A stretch of 64,000 nt of DNA from Melieria omissa (lineage: Eukaryota; Arthropoda; Insecta; Diptera; Ulidiidae). The translations under genes were made by a program, and so were the position numbers. Below, piece after piece: positions 49,200-60,928 of the stretch (its first letter is position 1; the number at the start of each line of letters is the position of its first letter). Under the pieces are notes generated by a model, which was given only the letters and a program-made list of their open reading frames with translations, had not been told where the DNA came from and did no database searches. The DNA is taken from contig OZ020269.1 of the NCBI GenBank assembly GCA_963971225.1, positions 20,396,921 through 20,460,920 of the forward strand, written 5' to 3'.

Positions 49200-50340
49200 A
49201 ACTACTATGGGGACATCATCAATTAAATGGTTAGGAGAATTGGTTTAGCAAATTCCGTTGTGGTTGTACCAGCACAAGAAATGCCGAACGTTCAAGTCGC
49301 CCAAAGGAGGTTGTAAAGAGGTTGAAAAAGTCCATGGAATGATATTGAACGAACAGAGAATGATAGTGCGTGGGGTGGCTGAAGCTGTAAGCATCTCAAC
49401 TGTGCGGGTACACCACATTTTGCATGAATAACAACGGCACACAAAAAAAAAAGTGGTCTGTACATTTGACTAGACCTACCTATCCTTATGTATTTCGGTG
49501 CGCTGAAACCGAATCCGAGGTCAGTTTTGTCCGTACACCCTCAAAATTTTGAGTAAATTGCAAAAAACTGCAAAAAATGGCAAAAAAATCGCAAATAATG
49601 GCGGTTTTTTGCAATTTACTCAAAATTTTGAGGGTGTACGGACAAAACTGACCTCGGATTCGGTTTCAGCGCACCGAAATACATAAGGATAGGTGGGTCT
49701 AATCAAATGTACAGACCACTTTTTTTTTTTTTGTGTGCCGGTGTAATTGGACATGAAAAAGCTATCCGCGTAATGGGTGCTGCAATTGCTCACACACGAT
49801 CATACGCGCAAACGCCTGGCCACCTCAAAGTAGTATTTGGCGATGTTCAACCGAAATCTGAACGAATTTGTGCGCGGCTTCGTAACCGTGGCTGAAACAT
49901 GGATCCATCACTGCACACCAGTTTTTTTGGGATGCATGAGGTGTCATTCATATCAATTACCTTCAAGAGGGTAAAAAGATTACTGTTTCATATTATGCAG
50001 AGCTTTTGGAACGATTCGACGCCGATTTTAAGCAAAAACGACCGCATTAGGCGAATAAAAAAATTCTCTTCCACCAGGACGTCGAACCAGCGCACAAGTG
50101 TGTAGTCGCTATGGCTAAAATCCATCAAGTGGGCTATGAACAGCTAGCCCCTTCAACATATTCTCCAGATTAAGCCCCCTGCGACTATTTTCTGTTCCCA
50201 AACCTGAAGAAATGGCTCAGCGGTAAGAGATTTGGCTCGAATGAAGAGGTCATCACTGAAACATATGCTTATTTTGAAGACCTTGAGAAGAGACCTTCCT
50301 ATTATTTCGAAGGGGTCAACAAATTTGAATAACGATGGAC
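49200..50340 (+). pseudogene. Mariner transposase pseudogene split by a palindromic element
   Basis: Before the insertion the frame reads VEKVHGMILNEQRMIVRGVA and ISTVRVHHILHE (helix-turn-helix region). After it come EFVRGFVTVAETWIHHCTP (first catalytic region; the Asp of VTVDETW is Ala here), YYAELLERFDADLKQKRP, ILFHQDVEPAHKCVVAMAKI (second Asp), APCDYFLFPNLKKWLSGKRF (third Asp, preceded by a stop) and EEVITETYAYFEDLEKRPSY. Many stops and frameshifts. VTVDETWIHH is typical of the irritans-like mariners. Ends were not located with confidence. Confidence 0.85.
49435..49740. mobile_element. Palindromic (foldback) MITE nested in the mariner pseudogene
   Basis: 306 bases; CGGCACAC plus an A run at the left is complemented by a T run plus GTGTGCCG at the right. 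Arms of about 130 bases pair almost fully (including TATTTCGGTGCGCTGAAACC and ACTCAAAATTTTGAGGGTGT) around a short spacer. The core CCGAATCCGAGGTCAG is shared with the TTAA palindrome at 31.2 kb. No target duplication was obvious. It disrupts the mariner transposase frame. Confidence 0.88.
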
Positions 50341-52375
50341 TTAATGTATCGAGTTAAAAGGAAACAATGTTGAGAAATACAACGTTTTTTGTCGAAACAA
50401 TTTCTGTTATTAAAAAAGGCACTGACTTGTCTCTGGTCTCGACTGGTCTCGTTCCCTTTAGAAATATGTGCCTCATCATCTACTTATCTAACAATCTGAC
50501 CTTGACTTCTTCTTCTTGACTGGCACGACAGCCCGATTACGAGACTAAGGCCTAGCTGACCTTGACTTACCTTTCAAAAATCCATCCCTTTTGCTTCTCT
50601 TTCAATATACAAAAGAAATTTCCAGCAAAAATCTTTCTCTTGAAATAAGTAAAACATTACCGAGTGAAAATTGAAGTTTAGCTGTTTGCTTTAATTTATT
50701 AAATGTATGCTTAAATGTAGAGGATTTGCTTAGTTAATGCTACATGAATATATTTCATGTACTCGTACATTTTTTCGCTATTTAGAATTACAAGTCTGTA
50801 ACATGAGTTGTTCGGTTGAGTTTTTTAGTGTTGATTTTTGTCGGCTTAAGCTTACGTTTGGATTATATCGTTTCATAATTGAAATTTATTTTACGTTTTA
50901 AAGCATTTCGTTCTTAACTTCATTTCATTCATGTTCATTACATTTCAGTTCCAATGCTATTCGCTTGCATATAACAATCACACTACGCTAGTCGCATATG
51001 GTTTTAGATTTGTATTGTGTAAAAAAATAATTACTTATTTTTAAATAGTACACACGAAAACTATGCAAATAATGTTTAATTAATGCAATGCTTTATGACA
51101 GAGTCTTGAAAAAAATAACAGAAATCATTTGAGCCTGACGGGGTTTCCACTCCCCTGCGGCATTTCGTTTACGTAAAAAGAGAACAATGCCAAAAATAAA
51201 CAAAGTAAATAAGGAAAATAGCAAAGTACAACTAAAACAGTGGACATTCATTACAAATTAATAATACTTGGCTTTCGCTATTGTTATAACGTGCTGAATG
51301 TGTGTGTGGGTGTGTTTGGTTTTTACGCGGAAAAGTTGTGTGAAAATTAAAATAGCCGCGAAAAAAGTGTCAAAAATATATATTCGCAGCTCGAATATGA
51401 TTTGGTTGAGTAAATGGATAATTCGGCGATTATTAAGCACTCTTTTTTTCAATATAAATGATGCGCTAAATGTAATCATTATTTTTATGAAGCCTAACCA
51501 TTTGAAGTTTAAGTAAATTTTTCATTTTCTTCATTTCTGTTCTCTCATTTTTTGCTCGTTTTCTTTGTTCTTCGTTTACTAAATATAAGTAAAACTGCAG
51601 TTCAGTTTAGACTTTAAAAGGAAAAATATGATTTGCAAAATGTTGTTATTGTTGAAAATGTGCTTCCAATATTTGCAAGGCGTTGTATGTGTGTGTGTAT
51701 ATATTTTTAGTAATGTTTATCAGTTATTGCGTTTGATTACAGTGTGTTGTTAGGGAGCATAATTATTGTATTGGTTCATCGATTGTGTTGATATAAAAAG
51801 GTCAAATGATTTGCTGTGCGGATTTACACCGTTCGCCAGCGTACAAATATTGTTCATCGATTTCGAATTTCAAATACAATACATCGTAAAAGGGGATTCG
51901 TTCAGTAGTAGATAGATTTGGTAATTGCTTAGATTTGTAATCTTTAAGAAAGTACCCGTTTTAACATGGCAGTGACGCACTGCTACAAAATTTCCTAATT
52001 TATTGATTATGCCGAATAACGTGTGTATATTATGTCTGGCTTTGTTGGTGCACATTTCTTTCATCTTCATATTTGCTTTTCATTTAATATGCAGCACGAA
52101 TTGAATAAACATCCAGTCTGCGGCCAATGCACACAATTCACAGTGGGCACCGCACAGTGCGAGGTGCCAGCTGTGCCGTCTCCTATCAAAAATGCTCGAC
52201 TCAAGTTTAGATGCGCATAATAAACGCACACGCACCGAATGCACATTCAATTTCAATGTAATTCACTTCAAATTCAATTCAATTACGAATTCAGTTAACT
52301 ATGAACGCCCTAACAACTACAAAAACAACACACTATCGTAACTTATTGTAAAGAAAACAACTTTTCTACGCAAGT
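50341..52375. other. Spacer and probable 3' UTR of the transporter gene
   Basis: AT-rich; no gene supported. Frames at 51.26-51.5 kb on both strands are shadows of low-complexity sequence. The part next to 52375 should be the transporter 3' UTR. Confidence 0.35.
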
Positions 52376-55300
52376 CTAATGTATGAGGTTGGCTTTCTTT
52401 TCGGAAACATCACTGTCACTTCCTTTGGGACGCTTTTCACAGAACTCTATGAAATAGGAGGCCACGCCAGATAAGGCAATAAAGATGCCAGCAAAGTAGA
52501 ATGCATCATCCCACCTGAAATGGGTACAATGTGCGTTAAAATATATCTCAAGTCTTGTCCAATGCAATCGGTACCTTAAAGTCATTTCGTAGATGACGCC
52601 CGCAATTGGTGGTCCGGCAATCATGCCGACACCTTGCACCAACAGCACCAACCCGTAGGCGCACGTAAAGTCATCCAGGTCCACAATGCTGACCAGAATG
52701 CTGGGCGTAAACGAGAACGAGCTGGCGAACGTGAAGCCAAACAGTATGCACAACAGCAACAGGCCAATGTAGCTGGTCACGAACAAAGGCATCAGCAGCA
52801 CGGACAGGCCACAAACTGCAAAAAGCCAACATGTGAGCAAAATGTGCGTAACGAAAAAAGCAGCGAAGTGTACTTACGCAACATGCAGCCCGAGTAGCAA
52901 ATATTCACATTCATCCACGAATGATCGCCCAGATAGCCCAATCCAATCATGCCAATGGTTTGTGCGACGCCAATGGCTGAGATCAATTGAGCACTGTCGC
53001 CCGTATCGTAGCCATAGTTCTTCATGTACTCGGGCAAGTACAGATACGGGATGATGAACCTGTCGAATATTAAGTAAATATTTTAATAATACAAAACAAA
53101 CAAATACATTATAGAACTTAAAGCTAAATGGTTCAAGTGACAGACATGTGTTGGGTGCATATGATGACTAAGTTTTAGTTCAGTTTGAATATGGGGTTGA
53201 GGTCAGCTGTGGTATACGACTGTTTTGAAAAAAAGAATAATAATATAGAGGTTTGAAATAAGTTTTTAATTTAAGTAGAAGTAAAAAGTAGATCTCATAC
53301 AGAGGCTGCCTCTACCCTATTGGCATTCAAATCCATTACCCATGGACCAGATCCTATTCTTTCCAATCCAATCGGTTCTAGTTAGTAGCTCGAGCATATT
53401 TTCATACCCAGTAGCCATACTAGCGCAACAACAATACCACTCAACAATGCGAGTTCGGAAGAACGGAAATATTACGTAGCCGTATACATAATTAAAAATC
53501 AGCTCAGACTCCTCCTACCTAACAGCAACGGATGCACAGAAAGCGCTCCACACAACCCAGTAATAAACTTTCACATACCGACACGTTTTTGCCAAGGAAC
53601 GACAGAACTGCTACATTGCCTGAAACTGCTGTCAATAGGCTAAACATCCACCATCGAAAAACTTGAATCGATTAATGTAACTCACACAATGCATTTGGCT
53701 TGTTGAAGCGCTAGGCTACCAAGCGGAGTGAATAAGGAGAAAACAAGACGTCAATCTGTCACACTCTGCCCAAGTGCATTTATACTTACTGTGACGAAAG
53801 GAAAATTTTCAAGATTTGTTGATGCTATATTTAACTTATATGGAATATAGAGCTCACATAGTCGCATACAACACATACGTCATGTTTTTCTTACAGTCTC
53901 AATGAGCAGCAACAACGCAATCGAATTTGGCAAAACTTGTTGATGCTGATTTAGTAGAAAAGCGCACTTGTGTACCTTATTTTAAAAATAATAATTGAAA
54001 TTTTGCCAAGAGTCACCAGCGCAATGGCTCTTGCTTTTCATAATTTCAATTTAAACGTAATACGCGTTCTTAGCGAATGTTGTGAATGGATTTGATTTGG
54101 ATTTAGATCTAAGTATGTCAAATATGATTTGAGAACAAATGAAGGGATTTTATAATATTTTATGTAATAATTGAAAAAATATTATGTATTATCAGAGATG
54201 AGCATCTGATGCCCTCAATGCAACCCGTTCAAACGCTGGTCACTGCTTAAAACACGCATCTATTTCATGTTGCCATGAAGTTCCAGCGCACAACACATTA
54301 CAGAGAGATTTGAATGTTTGAATCTCCCAGCAGAAATCTTCCTTAGCACTAGTGTCCGACCGAATATTCGGTTTCGGTTTCGGCCCAAATAAGTGGTTTC
54401 AGTCGGACACTGCTTAGCACCTATGACCTTGATGGTCTTTTACATTTTTTTTCAAACCCGTCTTCTTAGTTGTATGCTCTTCCATCACCAAAATTAATAG
54501 TGCTATTACCTGCGCGTTGGCTCCTATATTAAAAGCAATTATGTAAACCTTTTTTTATTGCTATTTTTTGTGCAAAGTTGAGCTCTTAAAGTCATTCAGC
54601 GCGTCACACGTTTTCATGCAACGTGCAACAACGCCAACAAGCCACCCCCACTGGCAAGTTTGATTGTGAAGTAGGATTATATGGAGAATGAATTGACGTA
54701 TGTACAAGTGTGTTTAAGTATATACTTACCAAATAAAGAGGAATAATGTTGACAAATTGAATAATGTGAATTTAAGATCCGCAAACATTGAGAAATCAAA
54801 TACAGATTTCGTCGTATCGATTAGATTGTCGTACCATGTCTGAAAAACACATTGAAAACAATATTAAAATCTTTAAAATAAAATCAAGAAAAATTAATAC
54901 AAGTTTACTAAGACTTAAAGTTTTATTAGTGTAAATCTCATATTGAGGACTAAACAAAACAAAACTTTCTGCTTTGAGTAAAAATAAAAAATAAAATAAA
55001 AAAATAAAAAAAACAAATACTAACTTCTATAGATCTGCCTAAATTATTTGCAAGCTTTAGTGAGTGACGTTCTACAACTGACGAAGATGTTTATTGAAGC
55101 GCCTCAACACAGCAGGGGCCAATTACTTGCAAAGGCTGAACAAACGTTATCTAAGAACTATTGTGAGAATTATTCATTCAACGCCAACACCAACCAAATT
55201 CGAACCATTTGTAATACGTGTCTGGAGGATCATGAAATTTTTGTTCATTCACGAGTATACCAACCAAATTGAAGGCTCATGAAATTGTTTGTTCACTATA

Positions 55301-58300
55301 TTAGTGAATGCCCAGCTTTCGGATGTGGCAAAATTTGGCAGGATAACTCTAATGAATGATGAGCTACTGGAACTCGAACTGCTGAACATTCTTCGATTCA
55401 GTCTCTGGAAAACCTCATGTCAAGGGTTGCCACAGAAGGCTGAAGGTTGAAGGCCACAGAACCACTGGACCTGGCCAGATCTACTCAAAGTAGTTGCGAG
55501 CGCGGGCACTTGCTAGTCAGGAGGAAGGCAAAAGCTTGGGTACAATGGATAATAATATTGTTAATAATAATAGTCTTTATGGCAACTTGTAAGGAGAAGC
55601 GCTTTAATACCCTTTGCCGGTCCAGAACCTTTTTGTACTTTGGGCAAATGAGCTTTATCTATCCTAACTAGAAAAGACGCGATAATCAGCAGGAATCTAA
55701 ACTGTCGATAATCAACCAGGCTTAGAACATTCCAAAGCGATTATCGGGCCGTATAACAAGAAAAGATTTTAGGAATGTCTGAGCCCAACGAATAATAATC
55801 TAAGAATTACTACAGTGACCCTGAGAGGGTATTGCTCGTTGAACTATCAACTGGCTAAACTTGGAATTAATGAAAACGAATGTTGCAGGTTCTGCTTGCA
55901 GGAAAATAAAACCAGGAAAATGTCCTGTAATTCCCACTCAAAACAGGTGCGAATTGGCATTCAAGATTTAGGAAATATACTAAAGTTGCTCTCTGACATG
56001 GGACTCGCGTACGAATCGTGAGTCTATGAAAAGGACACAATAGATCTTTTAGGTCGCGGTGCTGCACTATCTTCAGCAATAATAATAACAATTAAGGTTT
56101 TTATATTTCAATCCAATAAATACAATCTGAAACCACAGAAGCGCTTTTCTGTAACTCTATTAAAAGCTCTATTTACCTACTTGAATTTGAACAAATATTA
56201 AAATTTTTTATTTTAAACCTATGCTTCAAAACAATTCAAAATATTAACCAACATAATCCAAGCTGATTTTTCACTGATTTCTAATTTCATTATTAGCTTG
56301 TTCATTATTAACGTTGTGTTATGTCATGCAACAGAAGCGCCTAATCGATTGAGTAAAATCGCTGCACGCTCGTCAAAGGCTTTCTTATCTCCCCACGCGT
56401 AAGTTTTACTCAGAATTCTAATGTGTTTCTAGGCAGCTCACCGTGGCAGACTATTTCTAAAACGTATAGTTAACACAGATTTTCGCAGCGTGATAATCAA
56501 TTGCCGATTGGCCTAGTTATGATTTTGTTAACTTATCAGCTTTTCACGTGGCTGCCAATTTGCCGCGCTTCAAATGCTTCTCTACTAAATATAAGTGTGC
56601 GATTTCATTAAATTGCTATCTCGTTTGTTCCCAATTGAACGACCAGCCCATCTATCTACTACATGTACAAAGAGCAATCAATCATTATTACTTACATCTT
56701 CATCCTCTTTGGCTATGGTGGTCATGGAGTTCCTGTAGATGTTAGGGCAGGATGAGGCTCGCAGCCGGTACCGGTGCGTGTTGAGCATGGCGCCGCGATA
56801 GTGTATCGAGTTGCGATGTATGCGTATGTCTTTCAAGAAGTTGGAGTTGCGTATCGAGATGTTGCGCCGCAGGTTCGATCTATAGCTGGGCTTCTTCGAC
56901 TTGGACAACCGCCGCATGCCGGTAATGCTGTCGGTGCGCGGTCGTCTCATTGGCGCCTTGGAAAGTTCCTCATTCTCCGGAATCGTTATGATGGCTGGTC
57001 CAGCATTGTGGCGCTTAATGTTTCCTTCCAGCAGCGCTGAGGTCTCGTTCTTCAACGCCGAAAAGTAGTACGATTCGTCGCTTAGTATGTCCACGGAATT
57101 GTGGCGCAGTCCGTTGCCTCGCAGTTTCGACAGCGGCGGCGTCTTGTTCTTGCCGCTGAAGAGATTTTCATTCAGCGAGAAACGTGAGCTGGCGAAATTT
57201 TGCTCTGCATTTTGGCTGGACTCGCGCACCTGCTTCGGCAAGCGAAAGTGCTCATCGTCGTCGAATCGCAGCGAGCCGAGCGATGTGCCCGCGGGTGTTA
57301 GCTGGCCAAATGAATTCTTCTCGGATGGCGACAGCGTTTCAAATGAGGCTAAGTAACTTTTTCTGGCCGCCTCGGCTGCTGTGTCGGCAATGCCTCCCAT
57401 CATTGTGTCGTCCGGCGAGCCAATAACGGCCGCTGTCGGATTTGCGCCAGTCGACGACATCGAAAGCAAATTCTCGCGTGACGGCGCTTCGACGCCCTCT
57501 TTGTGACGAAGCGAGCGGCGACTTAGGCTCTTTATCTCGTAAATGCTGTCCAGCTCCTGTGAGCCCAGAAATGTGGGCAGGAATATTTCGCTGCGGTAGC
57601 GTTTCAAGCAAAACTCGTGCGGATCGTCGATCTGCTGATTGGCTTCGGTGTTGTTCTTGGTAACGAGCGTATCGAGCACCGCTTCCTTGGTGACACCGGT
57701 ATCGAGCAGTTTCTTGATCTCCTCCAAGCACACACTGGAGTTGGAGAATGTGGTGACGCTTTGTGAGCGACTCTCCAGTCGGTTCTCCTCGATCAACCAG
57801 TCGGGATCGCGCATCAAAGCGCCACACACGCAGGCGTTCAGCATGGTGCCGGCCAATATGAGTGTGGCACCACGCCAGCCGTACGTGTCGATCAGCCACT
57901 GCGTGAGCGGCGCATACAGGAACGTGCCGATGCCGGTGCCCGATGCACCAATGCCCGTGGCGAACGAGCGCTTCTTGTCGAACCAGAAAGCAATTGACAC
58001 CACCGCCGTGACATAGCCAATGCCCAGCCCCAGGCCGGAAATAATGCCGAACGTGAGCATCAACATTTCGATCGAGTTGCACAGCGATGCCAGCGCGAAA
58101 CCTACTGCCGACACAAAGCCACCGATTATTGTCATCTTGCGGCAGCCGTACTTGTCCACCAGATTCGACCAGATCGGCCCCATAAGCAATGGCACCGAGA
58201 AGAACAACGAACTGATCCAGGCCGTCTTTGAGGGCGACTCCTTGAAGTAGGCCAGCAACTCGGTGTTTATGAGGCCAAACGAAAAGGACAGACCGTCAGC

Positions 58301-58771
58301 AATCAGCGACACGACCAGCGAGGCGAACACCACCACCCAGCCGTAGCCGCCGTCCGGTATTTCCGGCTTCTTTTTGTCTGTAGAGCTCGAGTCAATCGAG
58401 TCGCCCGACTCGTTCGATATGAGGCGCTTGCGATTCTTCACGCTGTTGCCATTGCCGTTCGCCAACACGATCGCGGTCGTGTTGCTGAACTCGTCCACGG
58501 TTATGACGCTGTTCTTGAGCAGGCGGCCGCTGGCCGGCTCGTCGCCGTCCTTTAAGTCATTTGCCGACAAATTGCAGAACGTGACCTCGGGGAAGAGTTC
58601 GTGCTTCAGCGTTTTGCTGTTGAACGGCGTTGTCGTCTGCAGCGCCAAGTGCGTGTCGCTGTTAGCGTTCCGCGAGGGCAGCGGCTGATAAATGCTGCCA
58701 TTCTGTGGTTTGCTCTGGTTGGAGTTGGCTGTCGGTTTGGCGACCATTTTCTGTCCTATGGTTCTTGTCAA
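52376..58771 (-). CDS. SLC16-type monocarboxylate transporter, 915 aa, 5 exons
   Basis: Exons (minus) 56696-58771, 54730-54839, 52878-53059, 52575-52815 and 52376-52514 give 915 aa; a second Met (MVAKPTANSN, 58747) would give 907. Order: Ser/Asn-rich cytoplasmic N-terminus to about residue 139; the MCT signature DGGYGW leading into TM1; six N-terminal helices, including PLLMGPIWSNLVDKYGCRKM and GLGLGIGYVTAVVSIAFWFD; a very long Ser/Arg-rich cytoplasmic loop (about 335-692); then TMs 7-12 encoded by the four small exons (ADLKFTLFNLSTLFLFIW, SAIGVAQTIGMIGLGYLGDH, VQGVGMIAGPPIAGVIYEMT, GIFIALSGVASYFIEF). The family carries lactate, pyruvate or related monocarboxylates with protons across the plasma membrane. 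In Drosophila this map position suggests chaski (CG3409), a glial transporter, but I am not certain. Upstream non-coding exons were not sought further. The loop makes it about 300-400 residues longer than most SLC16 proteins. Confidence 0.93.
54342..54420. mobile_element. 63-base hAT-like mini-element in transporter intron
   Basis: Element 54350-54412 has ends TAGTGTCCGACC and AGTCGGACACTG and is flanked by the perfect 8-base duplication CTTAGCAC. The internal sequence (ATTCGGTTTCGGTTTCGGCC, AAGTGGTTTC) matches both subterminal regions of the 333-base element at 46.8 kb, so it is an internally deleted member of that family. Confidence 0.9.
55700..56060 (+). mobile_element. Degraded non-LTR retrotransposon 3' tail in transporter intron 1
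   Basis: The plus frame reads RITTVTLRGYCSLNYQLAKL, GINENECCRFCLQENKTRKM and a Cys/His remnant. This matches the order LTGHCSLNxHLxKxGL...CRFCxEExET...CxH near the C-terminus of Jockey/R1-type ORF2 proteins of flies. No ends, poly-A or target duplication seen; surrounding frames contain stops. Confidence 0.6.
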
Positions 58772-59690
58772 TGGTGCAGAGATGGCAAAGGGAGGTGAAT
58801 CCTTAAGGCGGTTTTTGTTGTTGGACTTGAGATGACAGCGTTTATGCGGAGTTGAAATTATTATCTCTAGATGATTTAATATTTGTTTGCTAGTATTGTT
58901 TCGTACTCACTCCGAGTTGAGAAATTTTCTTTTGAACACAATGGATTTCAGCAAATTTTAATTTATTTTTCTTTTATCTTATTGTACTTTGCCTGTTATT
59001 GTTGTTATTGTTGCTGTTTGCGCTGTACTATTCGCTTGATTTGTTGTCGCCTAGATAGATGGGTGTATGGGTGTGTGTGTGTGTGTGTGTTTGTGTGTCT
59101 TTCTTTCTGCTCTGTTTGTTTGTTTGTTTGTAAGCCAACAATGAATGCGCGTTGCTATTGTTGTTGTTGCTGTGGTAGCAATTTTCGTTTAGAAAATGTC
59201 CAAAGCAAGCTCGCTTATCGCTTATCACGTCTGGCCCAGTTATGGAAACTTGCAGCTTTCGCATCTGCCAAGGCGATGACGGGCGTGCTCGCTCACTCAC
59301 TCGCTCTGGCCACAGAAGCGGTAGCGACAGTGCACGGCCAGAAGCTGCGACACTTGGGAACGCTCGCTTCACAACAGAATACCAACTGCAAATATCGTTT
59401 TAATCTTGTTTGATCCAATTTGAAACTTGCTACTGGATTGCGAGAGATAAAAGAAAACAAAGAAACAAAGCACAACAAATTAAGGTTAATATTATATTTT
59501 CATATCTATGCTAATTGGAACAGTAAATAATAAGTATTTCATATATTAAGATACAATTTAATCACTTTCTTTTTGATGATGAAATGGTTTTAAAGTTACA
59601 AAAATTGTATAAACCAATATAGAACTTGAAACCATCAACATAGTTAAAAATCCATTTTCATTAAAAAATTTACTTACTACTAAATTGGTA
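58772..59690. other. Upstream region of the transporter gene
   Basis: 5' flank of the minus-strand transporter. Contains a GT microsatellite (59071-59100) and a moderately GC-rich block at 59.2-59.4 kb where frames are open on both strands without homology. Confidence 0.4.
59071..59100. repeat. GT dinucleotide microsatellite
   Basis: Run of about ten GT units interrupted by TT. Simple sequence only. Confidence 0.8.
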
Positions 59691-60090
59691 GTCGGCCTCA
59701 ATAGCTCAGCGGGTAGCGCGCTGGCTTTTCATACCGAGCGCCCCAGGTTCGATTCCTGGCTTGGGCTGGAAAAAACACTCATTTACTTCTATCGCTATCC
59801 ACATGAAGCAGATGAGAATTACAAGAATCGTACAAGTGCGCTCTTGACAGGCAATGGCAAAACCTCCAAGTGTGAAAGAAAAACTGTCAATCGCCGTTCG
59901 GATTCGGCGTTTACCTGTAGGTCCCCTCCCTCTCTTTCCCCATCCGTTTGAAATGTGTGTGGTATCACATGTTGGAAAAAACAGTGTTGCATACACATTT
60001 CAAATGGGTGGAATTTGTGGGCCATAACGGGCCTATCTGTCTCATACAGAGGCAGCCACTTAACCAACCAACCAACCAACTAAATTGGTA
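59679..60090 (+). mobile_element. tRNA-derived SINE with 12-base target duplication
   Basis: Body 59691-60078 is flanked by the perfect duplication ACTAAATTGGTA (59679-59690 and 60079-60090). Its 5' part is tRNA-like, with pol III A box (TAGCTCAGCGGGTAG, near 59702) and B box (GGTTCGATTCC, near 59747), but acceptor and anticodon stems are mispaired. The 3' part is unrelated to tRNA and ends in tandem AACC units (TTAACCAACCAACCAACCAA) just before the duplication. The tRNA head, unrelated body, simple-repeat tail and duplication define a SINE moved by LINE machinery. It has no protein-coding role. Confidence 0.9.
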
Positions 60091-60394
60091 AAAATTTGGT
60101 CACTGTTTTTAATAATGTTAAGGATTAAGCAATTAGGAGTTTTTGCAATCTGTGTTCCTTCTTAACCCTTTAACTGTTTAGGTCTAGTATACTCTGCTAT
60201 TATATAAAAACCTTGGGATCTTGTTTTTTTAAAGCCACAATCGGGCAAAAACCACTGAACCGATTTAGATGAAATAAGTATTAAACGATTTCATCGACTA
60301 TATGACATTAGCCACGCATACCTCTAACGCCTACTATGGCGATAAAGTTCGACTGTGGTATACGTTTAGGTATCGGTAAAATAGGCTATATAAA

Positions 60395-60640
60395 ATCGTC
60401 CACGCCCAGTAAAGAAGCAAAACCAAGTGGTTGTACATGTCTGCAAACAAATATTGACATCAAATGATTCTGTGTTTCATAAGGGTAAACATAAGCTCCA
60501 TAACCACGCCCACCTTTTCTGCCACGCCCACTATAATGATTGGACTCAGTTATTCTCAGTATATCAGAGCATTTCTACTACTTCGTTGTTTTTCAAAAGG
60601 TAAACATTGGCTTTATTTATAAGCTTGACCACGCCCATCT
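60395..60640. repeat. Possible interspersed repeat with CACGCCCA motifs
   Basis: CACGCCCA or CCACGCCCA occurs at about 60401, 60505, 60522 and 60629 within otherwise AT-rich non-coding DNA. I have the impression that such motifs are common in dispersed tephritid repeats; no ends could be drawn. Confidence 0.35.
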
Positions 60641-60928
60641 CACCCGACTCCCTTTCACGTCCATCATAGTGGCAGATATAAGCTATGGTATACATCAGGG
60701 GCGGATTCAGCAAAATATTTCGGGGGGAGGGGGGTTTCAAAAAGTAATTCTTTAATATTTATAAAATGCAAAACATTCCTTTCAATTTGTATGTAGTTTT
60801 AAACTCGATCCTAATATCTTGGGGTCAGCATCAGTCAGTTAGAGAAGCATCAACTAGTTTTATGAGTAAGAGTATATGAGTTCGTGAAATGTAGTATCTC
60901 AATAGGCCTTTATAGCCTATCAAAGGTA

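Noticed and set aside
52634..52897. Gln/His-rich 87-codon plus frame
   Set aside because: Antisense to transporter exons 3 and 4; a codon shadow of Leu-rich membrane segments.
57339..58082. 247-codon minus frame inside the transporter exon
   Set aside because: Shadow frame of the SLC16 exon, rich in His/Arg from a GC-rich coding region; the main frame has clear transporter motifs.
59697..59768. Functional tRNA gene
   Set aside because: A and B boxes are good, but the acceptor and anticodon stems do not pair, there is no T-run terminator close behind, and a perfect target duplication encloses a much longer unit. It is the head of a SINE.
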